From contig NZ_VFES01000019.1 of assembly GCF_007858185.1 (NCBI RefSeq), positions 50,742 through 114,741 of the forward strand: a DNA stretch of 64,000 nt, given 5' to 3'. This DNA is from Pseudomonas grimontii. GTDB taxonomy: Bacteria; Pseudomonadota; Gammaproteobacteria; Pseudomonadales; Pseudomonadaceae. Position 1 is the first letter of the stretch. Every line of letters starts with the position of its first letter. Shown piece by piece: positions 40,481 to 50,121 of the stretch. The notes under the pieces were generated by a model that saw only the letters and a program-made list of their open reading frames with translations, was not told the origin of the DNA and searched no databases. A program made the translations under genes and the position numbers.

Positions 40481-42223
40481 TCAGATGAACGCCAGCGCTG
40501 CCCGTGCCCCGTCTATGGCGCCCAGGTGCTGTGCCAGCCGCGACGGCAGGTAATCGAAAAAGAACCCGGCGCTTTGCAGCTTGGCGGCGCGCAAGGGGTG
40601 ATCGTCGGGCAGTGCCCTGGAGACCCGCGCGGCCCGCGCCCAGGCAAAGGCCAGCAACGCGACGCCACAGAGTTGGAGGAAATCCGGCGCCGCCCGATAG
40701 GGGTATTCACTGTCCTCATGCGCGCGTTCACGTATGGCGCTCACCACACGGGCCAACGCGTCGCACAGGCTGCCCAACGCACCACAGAAGCCTGCGCATT
40801 CGACAGACTGCCTGCCCTGCGCGGCCTCGGCGCGCAACTCGGCCAGCAGCAAGCCAAAGGCCCGGCCCTCATCCCCCAGCACCTTGCGCAGCAACAGGTC
40901 ATTGGCCTGGATCTCGTTACTGCCCTCGTAGATCATCGCGATGCGGCTGTCCCGCAGGGTTTGCTCGATGGCGAACTCGGTGACGTAGCCGTAACCGCCG
41001 AACACCTGCAGCGCATTGCTGGCCTGGCGAAAGCCCTGTTCGGTGAAAAACGCCTTGATGATGGGCGTCAGCAGCGGCGCCAACTGGGCGGCCGACGAGT
41101 CCTGGTCATGTTCGGCCTGATCAAGCAGGTGCGCCGCCCAGTAGCCGATGGCGCGCATGCCCTCGCTGGTGGTGCGCAGCTCCAGCAACACACGGCGCAT
41201 GGCCGGGTGATAACGGATCGGATCAGCCGCCTGGGCCGCTACCTCTTCCGGCCTTGACGGCGCACGCATTTGCAAGCGCTCGGCGGCGTACTGGCGAGCG
41301 TTCTGCCAAGCTGCCTCGACATGCCCCAGGCCTTGCAGGCCGACATGCAGGCGCGCCGAATTCATCATCACGAACATCGCCGCCAGGCCACGATTGGCGT
41401 CGCCGATCAGCCAGCCTTGGGCGGCGTCGAACACCAGGGAACACGTGGCGCTGCCCTTGATGCCCATCTTGTGTTCGATGCCGTCGCAGTGCACGCCGTT
41501 GGCCTGGCCATCGTCCAAGTGCTTGGGCACCAGGAACAGTGAAATGCCACGGCTGCCCGACGGCGCATAGGGCAGGCGCGCCAGCACCAGGTGCAGGATA
41601 TTGGCCGTGAGGTCGTGCTCGCCGCCGGAGATAAACAGCTTGCTGCCGCTGAGGCGATAACTGCCATCCGCCTGGGGTTCAGCACGACAGCGCAGCAAGC
41701 CGACATCGCTGCCGGCCTGGGACTCGGTCAGGCACATGGTGGGCAAGGCCTGGCCACTGACAATCTCGGGCAGGTAGCGCGCCTGCAGCCAAGGGGCGGC
41801 GTGGGTCTTGAGGCACAGGTAGGCGCCGTGAGCGATCCCGGTGTACATGGCCCAGGCATGGTTGCTGGCGTAGAGCATCTCTTGCAGCGCCGCATCGAGC
41901 AGTTGCGGCAAGCCCTGCCCGCCCTGCTCCTCGGCACACGCCAGCGCCGGCCAACCGCCGTCGACATAGGCGCGATAGGCCTCGGCAAAGCCGTCCGGGG
42001 TGCTGACCTGCCCCGCCTGCCAGCGGCAGCCCTGGCGATCACCGCTGCTATTCAACGGCGCCAATACGCCCTGACTGAAGCGAGCCGCCTCCTCCAGCAC
42101 CTGTACCGCCAGCGGCAGGTCCAGGGCCGCGAACGCCGGGGTGCGCTGCCAGGTATCGGGCGCCTGCAACCAGTGTTCCAGGACAAATTGCATATCGCCC
42201 AGGGGCGCCTCATAGCTCCACAT
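40481..42223 (-). CDS. Acyl-CoA dehydrogenase of the ferulate cluster
   Basis: The 580-aa enzyme is of the long acyl-CoA dehydrogenase type with an extra C-terminal domain. FAD-binding regions are MCLTESQAGSDVGLLRC and LFISGGEHDL; ALQVFGGYGYVTEF is the catalytic-base region. In P. putida KT2440 the corresponding gene ends the same order of five genes, next to aat and fcs. It may serve a beta-oxidation-like side branch for feruloyl-CoA or reduced phenylpropanoids; it is not needed for the main FCHL route. GAGGTG precedes ATG 42223. Confidence 0.82.
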   Translation of the reverse strand: MWSYEAPLGDMQFVLEHWLQAPDTWQRTPAFAALDLPLAVQVLEEAARFSQGVLAPLNSSGDRQGCRWQAGQVSTPDGFAEAYRAYVDGGWPALACAEEQGGQGLPQLLDAALQEMLYASNHAWAMYTGIAHGAYLCLKTHAAPWLQARYLPEIVSGQALPTMCLTESQAGSDVGLLRCRAEPQADGSYRLSGSKLFISGGEHDLTANILHLVLARLPYAPSGSRGISLFLVPKHLDDGQANGVHCDGIEHKMGIKGSATCSLVFDAAQGWLIGDANRGLAAMFVMMNSARLHVGLQGLGHVEAAWQNARQYAAERLQMRAPSRPEEVAAQAADPIRYHPAMRRVLLELRTTSEGMRAIGYWAAHLLDQAEHDQDSSAAQLAPLLTPIIKAFFTEQGFRQASNALQVFGGYGYVTEFAIEQTLRDSRIAMIYEGSNEIQANDLLLRKVLGDEGRAFGLLLAELRAEAAQGRQSVECAGFCGALGSLCDALARVVSAIRERAHEDSEYPYRAAPDFLQLCGVALLAFAWARAARVSRALPDDHPLRAAKLQSAGFFFDYLPSRLAQHLGAIDGARAALAFI

Positions 42224-42250
42224 CGGGACACCTCTTCGACAAAAAAACCA

Positions 42251-43492
42251 TCAAGCGCGGTAGACAGGGTTCTCGATCAGCAACGCCATGCCCTGCCCGC
42301 CGCCCACACACGCTGCGGCAATCCCGTAGCGCAGGTTGTGCTGGCGCAGTTGTCGGGCCAGGGTCATCACCAGGCGCAGGCCGGTGGCGGCCAAGGGATG
42401 CCCCAGCGCAAGCGAGCCGCCCTGGACGTTGAGGCGGGTGCTGTCCAGCTCCAGTTCATGGGCCACCGCCAGTACCTGGGCGGCCTGGGCTTCGTTGATC
42501 TCGAAGCGGCCGATGTCGCCCAAATTCAACCCGCTGCGTTGTAACAGAAGGCGGATCGCCGGCGCCGGGCCGATGCCCATGAACTCGGGGGCCACACCGA
42601 CCACCGCGCTGGCCAGCAGCCGCGCCAGGGCCGGACGCGTGCTGGCCGAGGCACGCCCCACCAGCGCCGCCGCCGCCCCATCGACCACCGCACAACTGTT
42701 GCCGGCGGTTTGCACGCCGCCTGGATGCACGGCGCGCAAGCGCGTCAGGGCCGCAAGGTCGGTGGGCCGTGGGTGGCTGTCGACGCTGACGGCACTGGCC
42801 CGGCGCGCGAGGCTGATGCCCCTGGGCTGGTACCCCTCAAGCTCGAACACCTGGTTATCGACCGTGACGATTTCTTCCGTCCAGGCGCCGTCACGTTGCG
42901 CCTGCAAGGCGCGCTGATGGCTGTCGCAGGCGTGACGGTCCACGGCCTTGCGGCTGAGGCCATAACGGCGCGCCAGGTTGTCGGCGGTGGCGATCATGTC
43001 CAGGCCAGGGGCCGGGTCGTACAGGGCCTCCCAGAGAAAATCCTTGAATTGCACCTCGCCGCCGAGTCGAAACCCGTCGCGATGGGTGTAGGCCGCAATC
43101 GGGTTGCGCGACATGGATTCACTGGCCACGCACAGGGCCAGTTGCACCTCGTCGCGCAACTGTTCAGCGGCCTGGCGCAGCAGCTCGAAACCGGTGGCGC
43201 AGATGCGCTGCACCCCCAGTGCCGGGACCGCTTGCGCCACCCCGCTGTACAAGCCGATATGCCGTGGCAACAAGTAGGCATCGAAGCTGGCCTGGGCCAT
43301 GGAGCCGGCCAGAACGCTGTCCACCGCCTGGGGGTCGATGCCGGCCCGGGCCAACACTTCACGACCCACCTTGATGCCCAGGTCGATGGGCGACACCTGG
43401 GACAGTGCGCCGCCAAGGTCGACCCACGGCGTGCGCACCGCCGCGAAAATCGCCGCATCGGCAAACGCCGAGTACTGCCCGGCGCTGCTCAA
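42251..43492 (-). CDS. aat: Thiolase-family acyltransferase of the ferulate cluster
   Basis: The 413-aa thiolase has the nucleophilic Cys in QRICATGFELL, His in ALGHPLAATGLRL and second Cys in AACVGGGQGMALLIE. It should cleave 3-ketoacyl-CoA with CoA. No ATG lies at the right place: a TTG start at 43492 overlaps the fcs stop (TTGA), implying coupled translation. Frames reading further upstream run inside fcs and are out of place. The Pseudomonas ferulate cluster usually has this gene (aat) directly after fcs. Confidence 0.8.
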   Translation of the reverse strand: MSSAGQYSAFADAAIFAAVRTPWVDLGGALSQVSPIDLGIKVGREVLARAGIDPQAVDSVLAGSMAQASFDAYLLPRHIGLYSGVAQAVPALGVQRICATGFELLRQAAEQLRDEVQLALCVASESMSRNPIAAYTHRDGFRLGGEVQFKDFLWEALYDPAPGLDMIATADNLARRYGLSRKAVDRHACDSHQRALQAQRDGAWTEEIVTVDNQVFELEGYQPRGISLARRASAVSVDSHPRPTDLAALTRLRAVHPGGVQTAGNSCAVVDGAAAALVGRASASTRPALARLLASAVVGVAPEFMGIGPAPAIRLLLQRSGLNLGDIGRFEINEAQAAQVLAVAHELELDSTRLNVQGGSLALGHPLAATGLRLVMTLARQLRQHNLRYGIAAACVGGGQGMALLIENPVYRA

Positions 43493-45363
43493 GGCTTGGG
43501 CCCGGCGCGCAGGATCGTGGCCTCTTCGCCGCGATACAACGCCTCGACCTTGGCCGCACGCCATTGCAGCACGGCGCGCTGGTTGATCGAGCCTTTGTCG
43601 GTGATTTCCCCACGGTCGATGGACGCCGGCTCGTCGAGCAGGGCGATCCATTCCAGGCGACTGGCATTGCCGGTGGCCTCGCGGTTGAGGCGCTGCAACC
43701 AGTCGCCGAACCACTGGCGTACCGGCGCGCTGCCCAGCACCTCGGCGTCGCTGGCGTCGGCGCCCAAGCCGGCCAGCCGCCGGCATTCGTAGAGCCTTGG
43801 GAACACCAGGGCTCCCAGGCATTCGCGGTCCGGCGCGGTAATCACCAGGTCCTGCACATAGGGCGAGCCGTCGAGCACGGCGCGATTGCGCAACGGGCCG
43901 ACACTGACAAACACCCCGGAAGACAACTTGAAATCCTCGGCAATCCGCCCGTCGAACATCAGCCCCAGTTGCGGCTGGTGCGGGTCGGCGAGTTTGATCG
44001 CGTCACCTGAACAGTAGAAACCCTGTTCGTCGAACACCTCGGCGGTTTGCTCGGGCGCCCGCCAGTACCCCGGCATGATGTGCGGCCCGCGAAAACGCCC
44101 TTCGAACTTGCCGTCCAACGGCACCAGGCGCACCTCGCAGCCCGGCGCAGGCAAGCCGATATAGCCGGCCATGGACAACGGCCCGGTGGTGAAGGTACAG
44201 GACGGCGCGGCTTCGGTCATGCCCAGCCCGGCCATCATGCGGATGCGTTCACCGCAGTGCTGTTCGGCCACGCGGTCGAGGCGATCCCAGACACTTTGCG
44301 ACAGGCCGGCGGCGGCGAAGAAGAACAGTTTCATGCGTGCAAAAAACCGCTCGCGCAACTCGGCGTCCTGTTCCAGGGCGTTGACCAGTTCTTCCCAGCC
44401 CTTGGGCACCGTCAAATAGGCGGTGGGCGAAATCTCCTTGAGGTTGAGCAGGGTTTCGGCAAAGCCCTGGACCGTGGGTTTACCGTCGTCGAGGTAAAAG
44501 GTGCCGCCGTTGTAGAGCACGATGCCGACGTTATGGCTGCCACCAAACGTGTGGTTCCACGGCAGCCAGTCCACCAGTACCGGCGGCTCCTCACCGAACA
44601 CCGGAAACGTCTGCAACAGCATTTGCTGGTTGGCGCAGAGCATGCGCTGGGTGGTGATCACGGCCTTGGGCAATTTGGTCGAGCCCGAGGTGAAGAGAAA
44701 CTTGGCGATGCTGTCGGGGCCGGTGGCCTGGAACGCCGCATCGGCCTCGGCGCCGCCCGGCGTTTGCAGCAGGCTGGCGAAGCTGACCTGAGTGCGCCCA
44801 GGCACGTGGCCGCGCACGCTGATCAGCGGGGTCTCGGCCGGCAGGACAGCGTCGATGGCGCGCTGGTAAGCGGCCGCATCGCTGACGAACACCAGCCCCG
44901 GTTGCAGCAGGTCGCACACATGCCGCAGCTTGGCGAAATCCTGGGACAACAACGAATACGCCGGCGATACCGGGCAGTAGGGAATGCCGGCGTACATCGC
45001 GCCGAGGGCGACCTGCAAATGTTCGATGTCGTTGCCCGACAGCAATGCCAGCGGCTTGTGCGCCGAGAGCCCGTAACTCAACAGGCCCTGGGCAATCGCA
45101 CGCACGCTGTCGAGCATCTCGCGGTAGCTGACGCGGCGCCAATCACCACCGGCCTGGCGGGCCGCGATAAACGTCTGCTCGGGCCGCACCTGGGCCCAAT
45201 GCACCAGGCGGTCGAGCAAGCGCGCCGGCAACTCGGCCAGGGGCTCCAGGGAGCGCATATGCAGCACGCCGTGTTCTTCAGTGACCGCCACCGGGGGGTG
45301 GCCGATGGAGACCTCGCGGTATCGCGGTGCGGGCTGGGGTTGCGGTCTGAATTCGGAACTCAC
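43489..45363 (-). CDS. fcs: Feruloyl-CoA synthetase
   Basis: The 624-aa AMP-forming ligase activates ferulate and other hydroxycinnamates with ATP and CoA. The phosphate loop is LFTSGSTKLPKAV, the adenine region GLGMTEAAP and the hinge region GEITDKGSINQ. Its length matches P. putida Fcs (about 627 aa). A GTG start at 45363 is preferred because GGAGG lies 8 bp upstream. It overlaps aat by 4 bp and lies downstream of vdh in the ech operon. Confidence 0.9.
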   Translation of the reverse strand: MSSEFRPQPQPAPRYREVSIGHPPVAVTEEHGVLHMRSLEPLAELPARLLDRLVHWAQVRPEQTFIAARQAGGDWRRVSYREMLDSVRAIAQGLLSYGLSAHKPLALLSGNDIEHLQVALGAMYAGIPYCPVSPAYSLLSQDFAKLRHVCDLLQPGLVFVSDAAAYQRAIDAVLPAETPLISVRGHVPGRTQVSFASLLQTPGGAEADAAFQATGPDSIAKFLFTSGSTKLPKAVITTQRMLCANQQMLLQTFPVFGEEPPVLVDWLPWNHTFGGSHNVGIVLYNGGTFYLDDGKPTVQGFAETLLNLKEISPTAYLTVPKGWEELVNALEQDAELRERFFARMKLFFFAAAGLSQSVWDRLDRVAEQHCGERIRMMAGLGMTEAAPSCTFTTGPLSMAGYIGLPAPGCEVRLVPLDGKFEGRFRGPHIMPGYWRAPEQTAEVFDEQGFYCSGDAIKLADPHQPQLGLMFDGRIAEDFKLSSGVFVSVGPLRNRAVLDGSPYVQDLVITAPDRECLGALVFPRLYECRRLAGLGADASDAEVLGSAPVRQWFGDWLQRLNREATGNASRLEWIALLDEPASIDRGEITDKGSINQRAVLQWRAAKVEALYRGEEATILRAGPKP

Positions 45364-45425
45364 AAGGGTGTCCTCCAGCAAGGCGGATCACAGCCGCCTT
45401 GTTATTGTTATGTGGCGACGCCTGC

Positions 45426-46874
45426 TCAGATCGGGTAATGCCGTGGCCCGTTCTGCAAGGTCACCCAGCGCAATTGCGTGAAGTGCTCGATCGCGGCCTT
45501 GCCACCAAAGCTGCCGTAGCCGCTGGACTTGACCCCGCCAAACGGCATCTGCGCCTCGTCATGCACGGTCGGGCCGTTGATATGGCAAATGCCCGATTCG
45601 ACCCGTTGCGCCAGGGCCAGTGCACGCCCGGTGTCACGGCTGAAGATCGCCGCCGAAAGGCCGAACTCGGAGTCGTTGGCCAGGCGCAGCAAGGCTTCAT
45701 CCCCGTCACCGCGTAGCAGCACCGCCACCGGGCCGAAGGACTCTTCGCGGTACAAACGCATGTGTTCGGTGACGCCATCGATCAGGGTCGGCTGCAGGAT
45801 GCTGCCGTCCAGTTGGCCACCCACTACCAGCCGCGCGCCCTTGGCAAGGGCATCGTCGATCAGGGCCTTGATGCGTGTGCCGGCGCCGGCGTCCACCAGG
45901 GAACCGAGGACCGAATCCGCTGCAATGGGATCGCCCGCGCGCAGGGTCGCGACCTTGGCCACCAGCTTGGCGGTGAACACATCGGCGACCTTGGCATCGA
46001 CAATCAGGCGTTCGGTGGACATGCAAATCTGGCCCTGGTTGAAGTAGGCCCCAAAGGCTGCCGCCGCGACCGCAGCGTCGAGGTCGGCGTCGTCGAGCAC
46101 CAGCAACGGTGCCTTGCCGCCCAACTCCAGCAAGGCCGGCTTGAGGTGACGCGCCGAGAGCTCGCCGACAATCCGCCCCACATGGGTCGAGCCGGTGAAG
46201 TTGACCCGACGCACGGCTGGGTTGGCGATCAACCGCGCGACAATCGCAGCGGCATCCGCCGGGGCATTGCTGATGACGTTGACCACGCCATCGCCCAGGC
46301 CGGCGTCCTGCAACACCTGGCCAATCAGGCGGTGCACCGCCGGGCTCAGCTCCGAGGCCTTGAGCACCACGGTATTGCCACAGGCCAGCGGCATGGCGAT
46401 GGCGCGTGTGGCGAGGATCACCGGGGCATTCCACGGCGCGATGCCCAGCACCACGCCGCAAGGCTGACGCAAGGCCATGGCGAAACTGCCGGGAACATCG
46501 GAGGGGATCACTTCACCGGTGATCTGGGTGGTCATCGACGCCGCTTCGCGCAGCATATTGGCCGCCAGGCGCACGTTGAAGCCATACCAGTTGGCCATGG
46601 CGCCGGTTTCGCCGGCGGCGGCGATGAATTCGGCGCTGCGCGCCTGCAATTGCTCCGCAGCGTTGAGCAAGCGGGTGCGGCGTTCGTTGGGCGCCAGCGC
46701 CGCCCACGCGGGGAACGCGGCTTGGGCTGCGGCGACGGCGGCGTCGGCATCTTCCAGGGTCGCGGCGGCCACCCGCGAGACCACTTCACCGGTCACCGGG
46801 TTGCGACGTTCGAAGGTTCGACCGTCACGGGCGGGGCACGACTGGCCGCCGATCAACAGGGGCACGTCCAGCAT
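45426..46874 (-). CDS. vdh: Vanillin dehydrogenase
   Basis: The 482-aa ALDH oxidises vanillin to vanillate with NAD. The catalytic Cys is in NQGQICMSTERL and Glu in LELGGKAP. HINGPTVHDEAQMPFGGVK is typical of the vanillin/salicylaldehyde dehydrogenase group, and the end GPRHYPI is diagnostic of Pseudomonas Vdh. AGAGGA precedes ATG 46874. Its place between ech and fcs supports the assignment. Confidence 0.92.
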   Translation of the reverse strand: MLDVPLLIGGQSCPARDGRTFERRNPVTGEVVSRVAAATLEDADAAVAAAQAAFPAWAALAPNERRTRLLNAAEQLQARSAEFIAAAGETGAMANWYGFNVRLAANMLREAASMTTQITGEVIPSDVPGSFAMALRQPCGVVLGIAPWNAPVILATRAIAMPLACGNTVVLKASELSPAVHRLIGQVLQDAGLGDGVVNVISNAPADAAAIVARLIANPAVRRVNFTGSTHVGRIVGELSARHLKPALLELGGKAPLLVLDDADLDAAVAAAAFGAYFNQGQICMSTERLIVDAKVADVFTAKLVAKVATLRAGDPIAADSVLGSLVDAGAGTRIKALIDDALAKGARLVVGGQLDGSILQPTLIDGVTEHMRLYREESFGPVAVLLRGDGDEALLRLANDSEFGLSAAIFSRDTGRALALAQRVESGICHINGPTVHDEAQMPFGGVKSSGYGSFGGKAAIEHFTQLRWVTLQNGPRHYPI

Positions 46875-46950
46875 GGTGATTCCTCTTTATTGTCTTTATC
46901 GGGAATACGTTCAAGCAGGGTACAACGGCGCGGCCAGGCGGCCGCGCCCT

Positions 46951-47781
46951 TCAGCGTTTATACGCCTGCAGGCCAGGCTTGATGCTCTTGTCGTCGAGGA
47001 ACTGTTTCATGCCCTGCTCGCGACCGCCTTCGGTGTCGAGCAGGCGCGACTGATCAAGCTTGGCGTAGAGGTAATCCTCGTTCTGCTCCCAGGTCAATTC
47101 GCGGCAGCGCTTGAAGCCATGCTTGGCCGCACGCAGTACCACCGGGTTTTTCTCCAGCAGGTTGCGCGCCAGTTCAATGGTTACTTCGCGCAGTTGAGCC
47201 AGCGGCACGCTTTCGTTGACCAGGCCCATTTCGGCGGCTTTCTGCCCGCCAAAAGTCTTGCCGGTCATGATGTAGTACAGCGATTGGCGATGGCCCACGG
47301 TGTCGGCCATGGCCTTGCTCACCAGGTTGCCCGGCGGGATGCCCCAGTTGATTTCCGAGAGGCCGAAGGTCGCTTCGTCGGCGCAGATCGCCAGGTCACA
47401 GGCCACCAGCGGGCTGAAGCCACCGCCGAAGCACCAGCCATTGACCATGGCGATGGTCGGCTTGGCGTACATGCGCAGCAGTTTCCATTGCCATTGCGAG
47501 GCTTCGCGGCGGATTTTTTCCTGGAGGATTTCCGGGCCGGCATCCACCTCGCGGAAGTATTCCTTGAGGTCCATGCCCGCAGTCCAGGCTTCGCCCGCAC
47601 CGGTCAGCACCAGCACGCCTGCGGCAGGGTCCTGCTCGAGGGTTTCGAGGACGTCGATCATTTCCCGGTTCAGGGTCGGGCTCATGGCGTTGCGTTTTTC
47701 CGGACGATTGAGAATGACCCAGGCGATGCCCTCTTCGATCTCAACCTTGACGGTGGTCCAACGGCCTTCGTAATTGCTCAT
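46951..47781 (-). CDS. ech: Feruloyl-CoA hydratase/lyase
   Basis: The 276-aa crotonase-fold enzyme hydrates feruloyl-CoA and splits it to vanillin and acetyl-CoA. The size equals P. fluorescens HCHL. Counting from ATG 47781, Ser123 (in GGGFSPLVA), Glu143 (in LSEINWGIPPG) and Tyr239 (in DYLYAKL) fall exactly at the catalytic positions known for that enzyme. The start was chosen at MSNYEGRWTT, the family N-terminus. It is the first gene of the ferulate operon and its promoter contains a MarR-type palindrome. Confidence 0.94.
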   Translation of the reverse strand: MSNYEGRWTTVKVEIEEGIAWVILNRPEKRNAMSPTLNREMIDVLETLEQDPAAGVLVLTGAGEAWTAGMDLKEYFREVDAGPEILQEKIRREASQWQWKLLRMYAKPTIAMVNGWCFGGGFSPLVACDLAICADEATFGLSEINWGIPPGNLVSKAMADTVGHRQSLYYIMTGKTFGGQKAAEMGLVNESVPLAQLREVTIELARNLLEKNPVVLRAAKHGFKRCRELTWEQNEDYLYAKLDQSRLLDTEGGREQGMKQFLDDKSIKPGLQAYKR

Positions 47782-47818
47782 GGCGGTACGCTCTTGTTCT
47801 GGTTGTGAAGATGATTCG

Positions 47819-47847
47819 AAATTAAACCGCAAATATAGTTATGTCAA
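47819..47847 (-). promoter_or_regulatory. ech operon promoter
   Basis: On the minus strand a consensus TTGACA (47847-47842) and TAATTT (47824-47819) are 17 bp apart. The -35 box sits in the centre of the inverted repeat at 47835-47855. Transcription should begin near 47812. Confidence 0.75.
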
Positions 47848-47855
47848 TTAACTAT
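47835..47855. promoter_or_regulatory. Putative MarR operator over the ech -35 box
   Basis: ATAGTTA and TAACTAT are perfect 7-bp inverted arms separated by 7 bp that hold the -35 TTGACA. It is probably bound by the divergent MarR protein at 47994. The arms resemble the HpaR-type half-site, but the spacing is one base longer. Confidence 0.7.
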
Positions 47856-47993
47856 TAATCCAGATAACCAATATTTTTCCTGCTTAAAACCCGCACGGTG
47901 CAGGCGCCGTGAAACCCGGCATAGCCATAGCGCGCCAACCCCGGCAAACTAGATAGCCTTCTTAACCTCCACCTCCTGAGGATTGCACTGCCA

Positions 47994-48482
47994 ATGGCCA
48001 AGCCTTCCAACATCGCCACCGCCAGCCAGGCCCTGCCCGACAACGACGAGGTACGGCCGCCGCTGGATTCGGCCCTGGACGATCTGATCGGCTACGCCAT
48101 GCGCCGCGCCCAGCTCAAGCTGTTCCAGAACCTGATCGGCCGGCTGTCGGACCACGATCTGCGCCCTGCGCAGTTCTCGGCCCTGGCGATCATCGAGCAG
48201 AACCCTGGGCTGATGCAGGCCGATCTGGCTCGCGCCCTGGCCATCGAGCCGCCCCAGGTGGTGCCGTTGCTGAACAAGCTGGAAAGCCGCGCCCTTGCGG
48301 TGCGGGTGCGTTGCAAGCCGGACAAGCGCTCCTACGGGATCTTCCTCAGCAAGAGCGGCGAAACCCTGCTCAAGGAGCTCAAGGCCATCGCCGCCCAAAG
48401 CGACCTGGACGCCACGGCCGCCCTCGACGGCCAGGAACGCGAAGAGCTGCTGCGCCTGCTGAAGAAGGTCTACCAGGACTGA
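47994..48482 (+). CDS. MarR-family regulator of ferulate catabolism
   Basis: The 162-aa winged-helix repressor has FSALAIIEQNPGLMQADLAR and ALAIEPPQVVPLLNKLESRA as recognition region, then the wing CKPDKRSYGIFLS. It is divergent from ech across 212 bp containing a 21-bp inverted repeat over the ech -35 box. Related MarR proteins (FerC/FerR, CouR) respond to hydroxycinnamoyl-CoA thioesters, so feruloyl-CoA is the likely inducer. GAGGA lies 11 bp before ATG 47994. Confidence 0.83.
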   Translation: MAKPSNIATASQALPDNDEVRPPLDSALDDLIGYAMRRAQLKLFQNLIGRLSDHDLRPAQFSALAIIEQNPGLMQADLARALAIEPPQVVPLLNKLESRALAVRVRCKPDKRSYGIFLSKSGETLLKELKAIAAQSDLDATAALDGQEREELLRLLKKVYQD

Positions 48483-48487
48483 TCGGC

Positions 48488-49813
48488 TTACCAGAGCGCC
48501 ACGGTGTAGAGCACCAGGAAACGGGTCTGGTTTTCATCACGAAAGGCCGCGCCGCTCGGGAAGTCATTGCGGTAGATCGACTTGCGCGCCATGAACCCGA
48601 CATTCTTCAGCGGGCCGTCCTGGATCACATACCCCAGCTCCATCTGGAACTCGCGCTCCTTGCGATCCTCGGCGTTGAAAGCCGCCAGTTCGATGTTGTC
48701 GCCCCGCACATAGCGCAGCCGAGTCTTCAACCCCGGCACACCCGCTGCGGCGAAGTCGTAGTCATAGATGGCCTGCCAGGTGCGCTCCTTGGCGTTGAGA
48801 AAGTCCGAGCTCATGGTCAGTTCGCTCATGCCCATCAACTCGGTGCCGGAGATATAAGGTGTGGCCGTCTCCCCGCTTGAGTGCATGTAGCCAAGGCTGA
48901 CGCGATGGCCGCCGAGGCGGTAGCCAAACAGCGCCGAGAGGTTGCGGTTATCCACCTTGCCCGCCTTGGCACTGCCATCTTCGCGACTGAAAAAACTGCG
49001 CAGGTCGCTGGTGAACACGCCATCGCCCAACGGCAGGTTATGCAGCAGCGCCAGGGTGTCCTGTTGGTAGAGGTCCGCGACCTGCGAGTGATAGACGCGC
49101 AGGCTGAGGTCTTTGTTGACCTGATAGTCACCGCCCACATACGCCAGGTGCGACGTGGTGGCGGTGGCGTTGAAACGCCGGTTGGGCGAGGCGATGGTCA
49201 TGGCCTGGTAGTCGGTGGAGTCGCGTTTGTTGATACGGTCGATGTAGCCGGTGTTAAGGGTCAGGCCATCGATGTCCTTGGAGCTCAAGGTGGTGCCGCG
49301 AAAGGTTTGCGGCAGCAGGCGCGACGGACTGGCAAAGGCGAACGGCAGGAAGATCGACACATCGCCGGCCTTCACCGTGGTTTGCGCAAACCGCAGCTTG
49401 GCGGTGGGAGCCAGGCGCGAGTACTCATCGGCGGCGCGCTTGTCGCTGGCCGACACCGGCAACAACTCGGTGCCGCTGCGGTCTGGCGAGGAGTCGAGCT
49501 TGACCCCCATCAGCCCGCGTACATCCAGCCCAAAACCCACGGGGCCTGGGGTGTACCCCGATTCCAGGTTGAGGATGAACGCCTGGGCCCATTCCCGCGC
49601 GGCAGTCTTCGCACCGTCGTCCTTGTAGTCGCGGTCCAGGTAGTAATTGCGCAAGGTCAAGGTACCGTGGCTGTCGTCGATAAAGCCTGCGGCCCACAGC
49701 GGAGCGGGCAGCACGCTCAAGGCCAGGCATGCCATGAGCAGGCGTGGAGTGTTGTTTGACACACAGGCGACGGGCGCCGCTGCAACGGCGTGCTCCATAG
49801 GGAGTTCTGGCAT
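48488..49813 (-). CDS. OprD-family porin
   Basis: The 441-aa outer-membrane porin has a signal peptide near residues 20-43 (LLMACLALSVLPAPLWAAGF). It then shows the OprD hallmark DDSHGTLTLRNYYLDRDY and aligned AAREWAQAFILNLESGYTPG. The terminus LVLYTVALW is a barrel end. OprD members of the Opd subgroup take up aromatic acids such as vanillate; its place beside the ferulate genes suggests vanillate or ferulate. It is convergent with the MarR gene (6 bp between stops). No clear ribosome-binding site precedes ATG 49813; Met-6 is an alternative. Confidence 0.85.
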   Translation of the reverse strand: MPELPMEHAVAAAPVACVSNNTPRLLMACLALSVLPAPLWAAGFIDDSHGTLTLRNYYLDRDYKDDGAKTAAREWAQAFILNLESGYTPGPVGFGLDVRGLMGVKLDSSPDRSGTELLPVSASDKRAADEYSRLAPTAKLRFAQTTVKAGDVSIFLPFAFASPSRLLPQTFRGTTLSSKDIDGLTLNTGYIDRINKRDSTDYQAMTIASPNRRFNATATTSHLAYVGGDYQVNKDLSLRVYHSQVADLYQQDTLALLHNLPLGDGVFTSDLRSFFSREDGSAKAGKVDNRNLSALFGYRLGGHRVSLGYMHSSGETATPYISGTELMGMSELTMSSDFLNAKERTWQAIYDYDFAAAGVPGLKTRLRYVRGDNIELAAFNAEDRKEREFQMELGYVIQDGPLKNVGFMARKSIYRNDFPSGAAFRDENQTRFLVLYTVALW

Positions 49814-50121
49814 GTTCGATGTCCATTTTTTGTTGTTGTTTTTGGGGTGGCACACGCTCGGCCCGGTCGGCTTCGCGAGCCAAGAATGGAAACAGCCGAC
49901 GGTGCCCGTCAACCGCAACTGAGCGATAATCGAACATTAATAAAACTATCTATTTTTTAGTTGTATATGGATCTAGATCGCAACCTTTTGAATCCAGTGA
50001 ATTTATTCAGTCTTTTAGATGTTTTTAATCCACGATTCATTTTTTAGTTATCTTTGTTATCTTAATCGTCAGCAGCCACTCGCGCTCGCCACCACAACAA
50101 AAACAACAATGAGGTTTGCCC
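49814..50121. promoter_or_regulatory. AT-rich divergent control region between the OprD porin and MFS genes
   Basis: This 308-bp stretch has no gene. It is strikingly AT-rich between 49925 and 50070 with many TTTTTTAG runs. It contains a 10-bp palindrome GATCTAGATC at 49970-49979 and an inverted repeat AACTA-N9-TAGTT near 49945-49963. These probably hold the promoters and operators of the two divergent transport genes, but no confident -35/-10 pair was picked. Confidence 0.4.
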
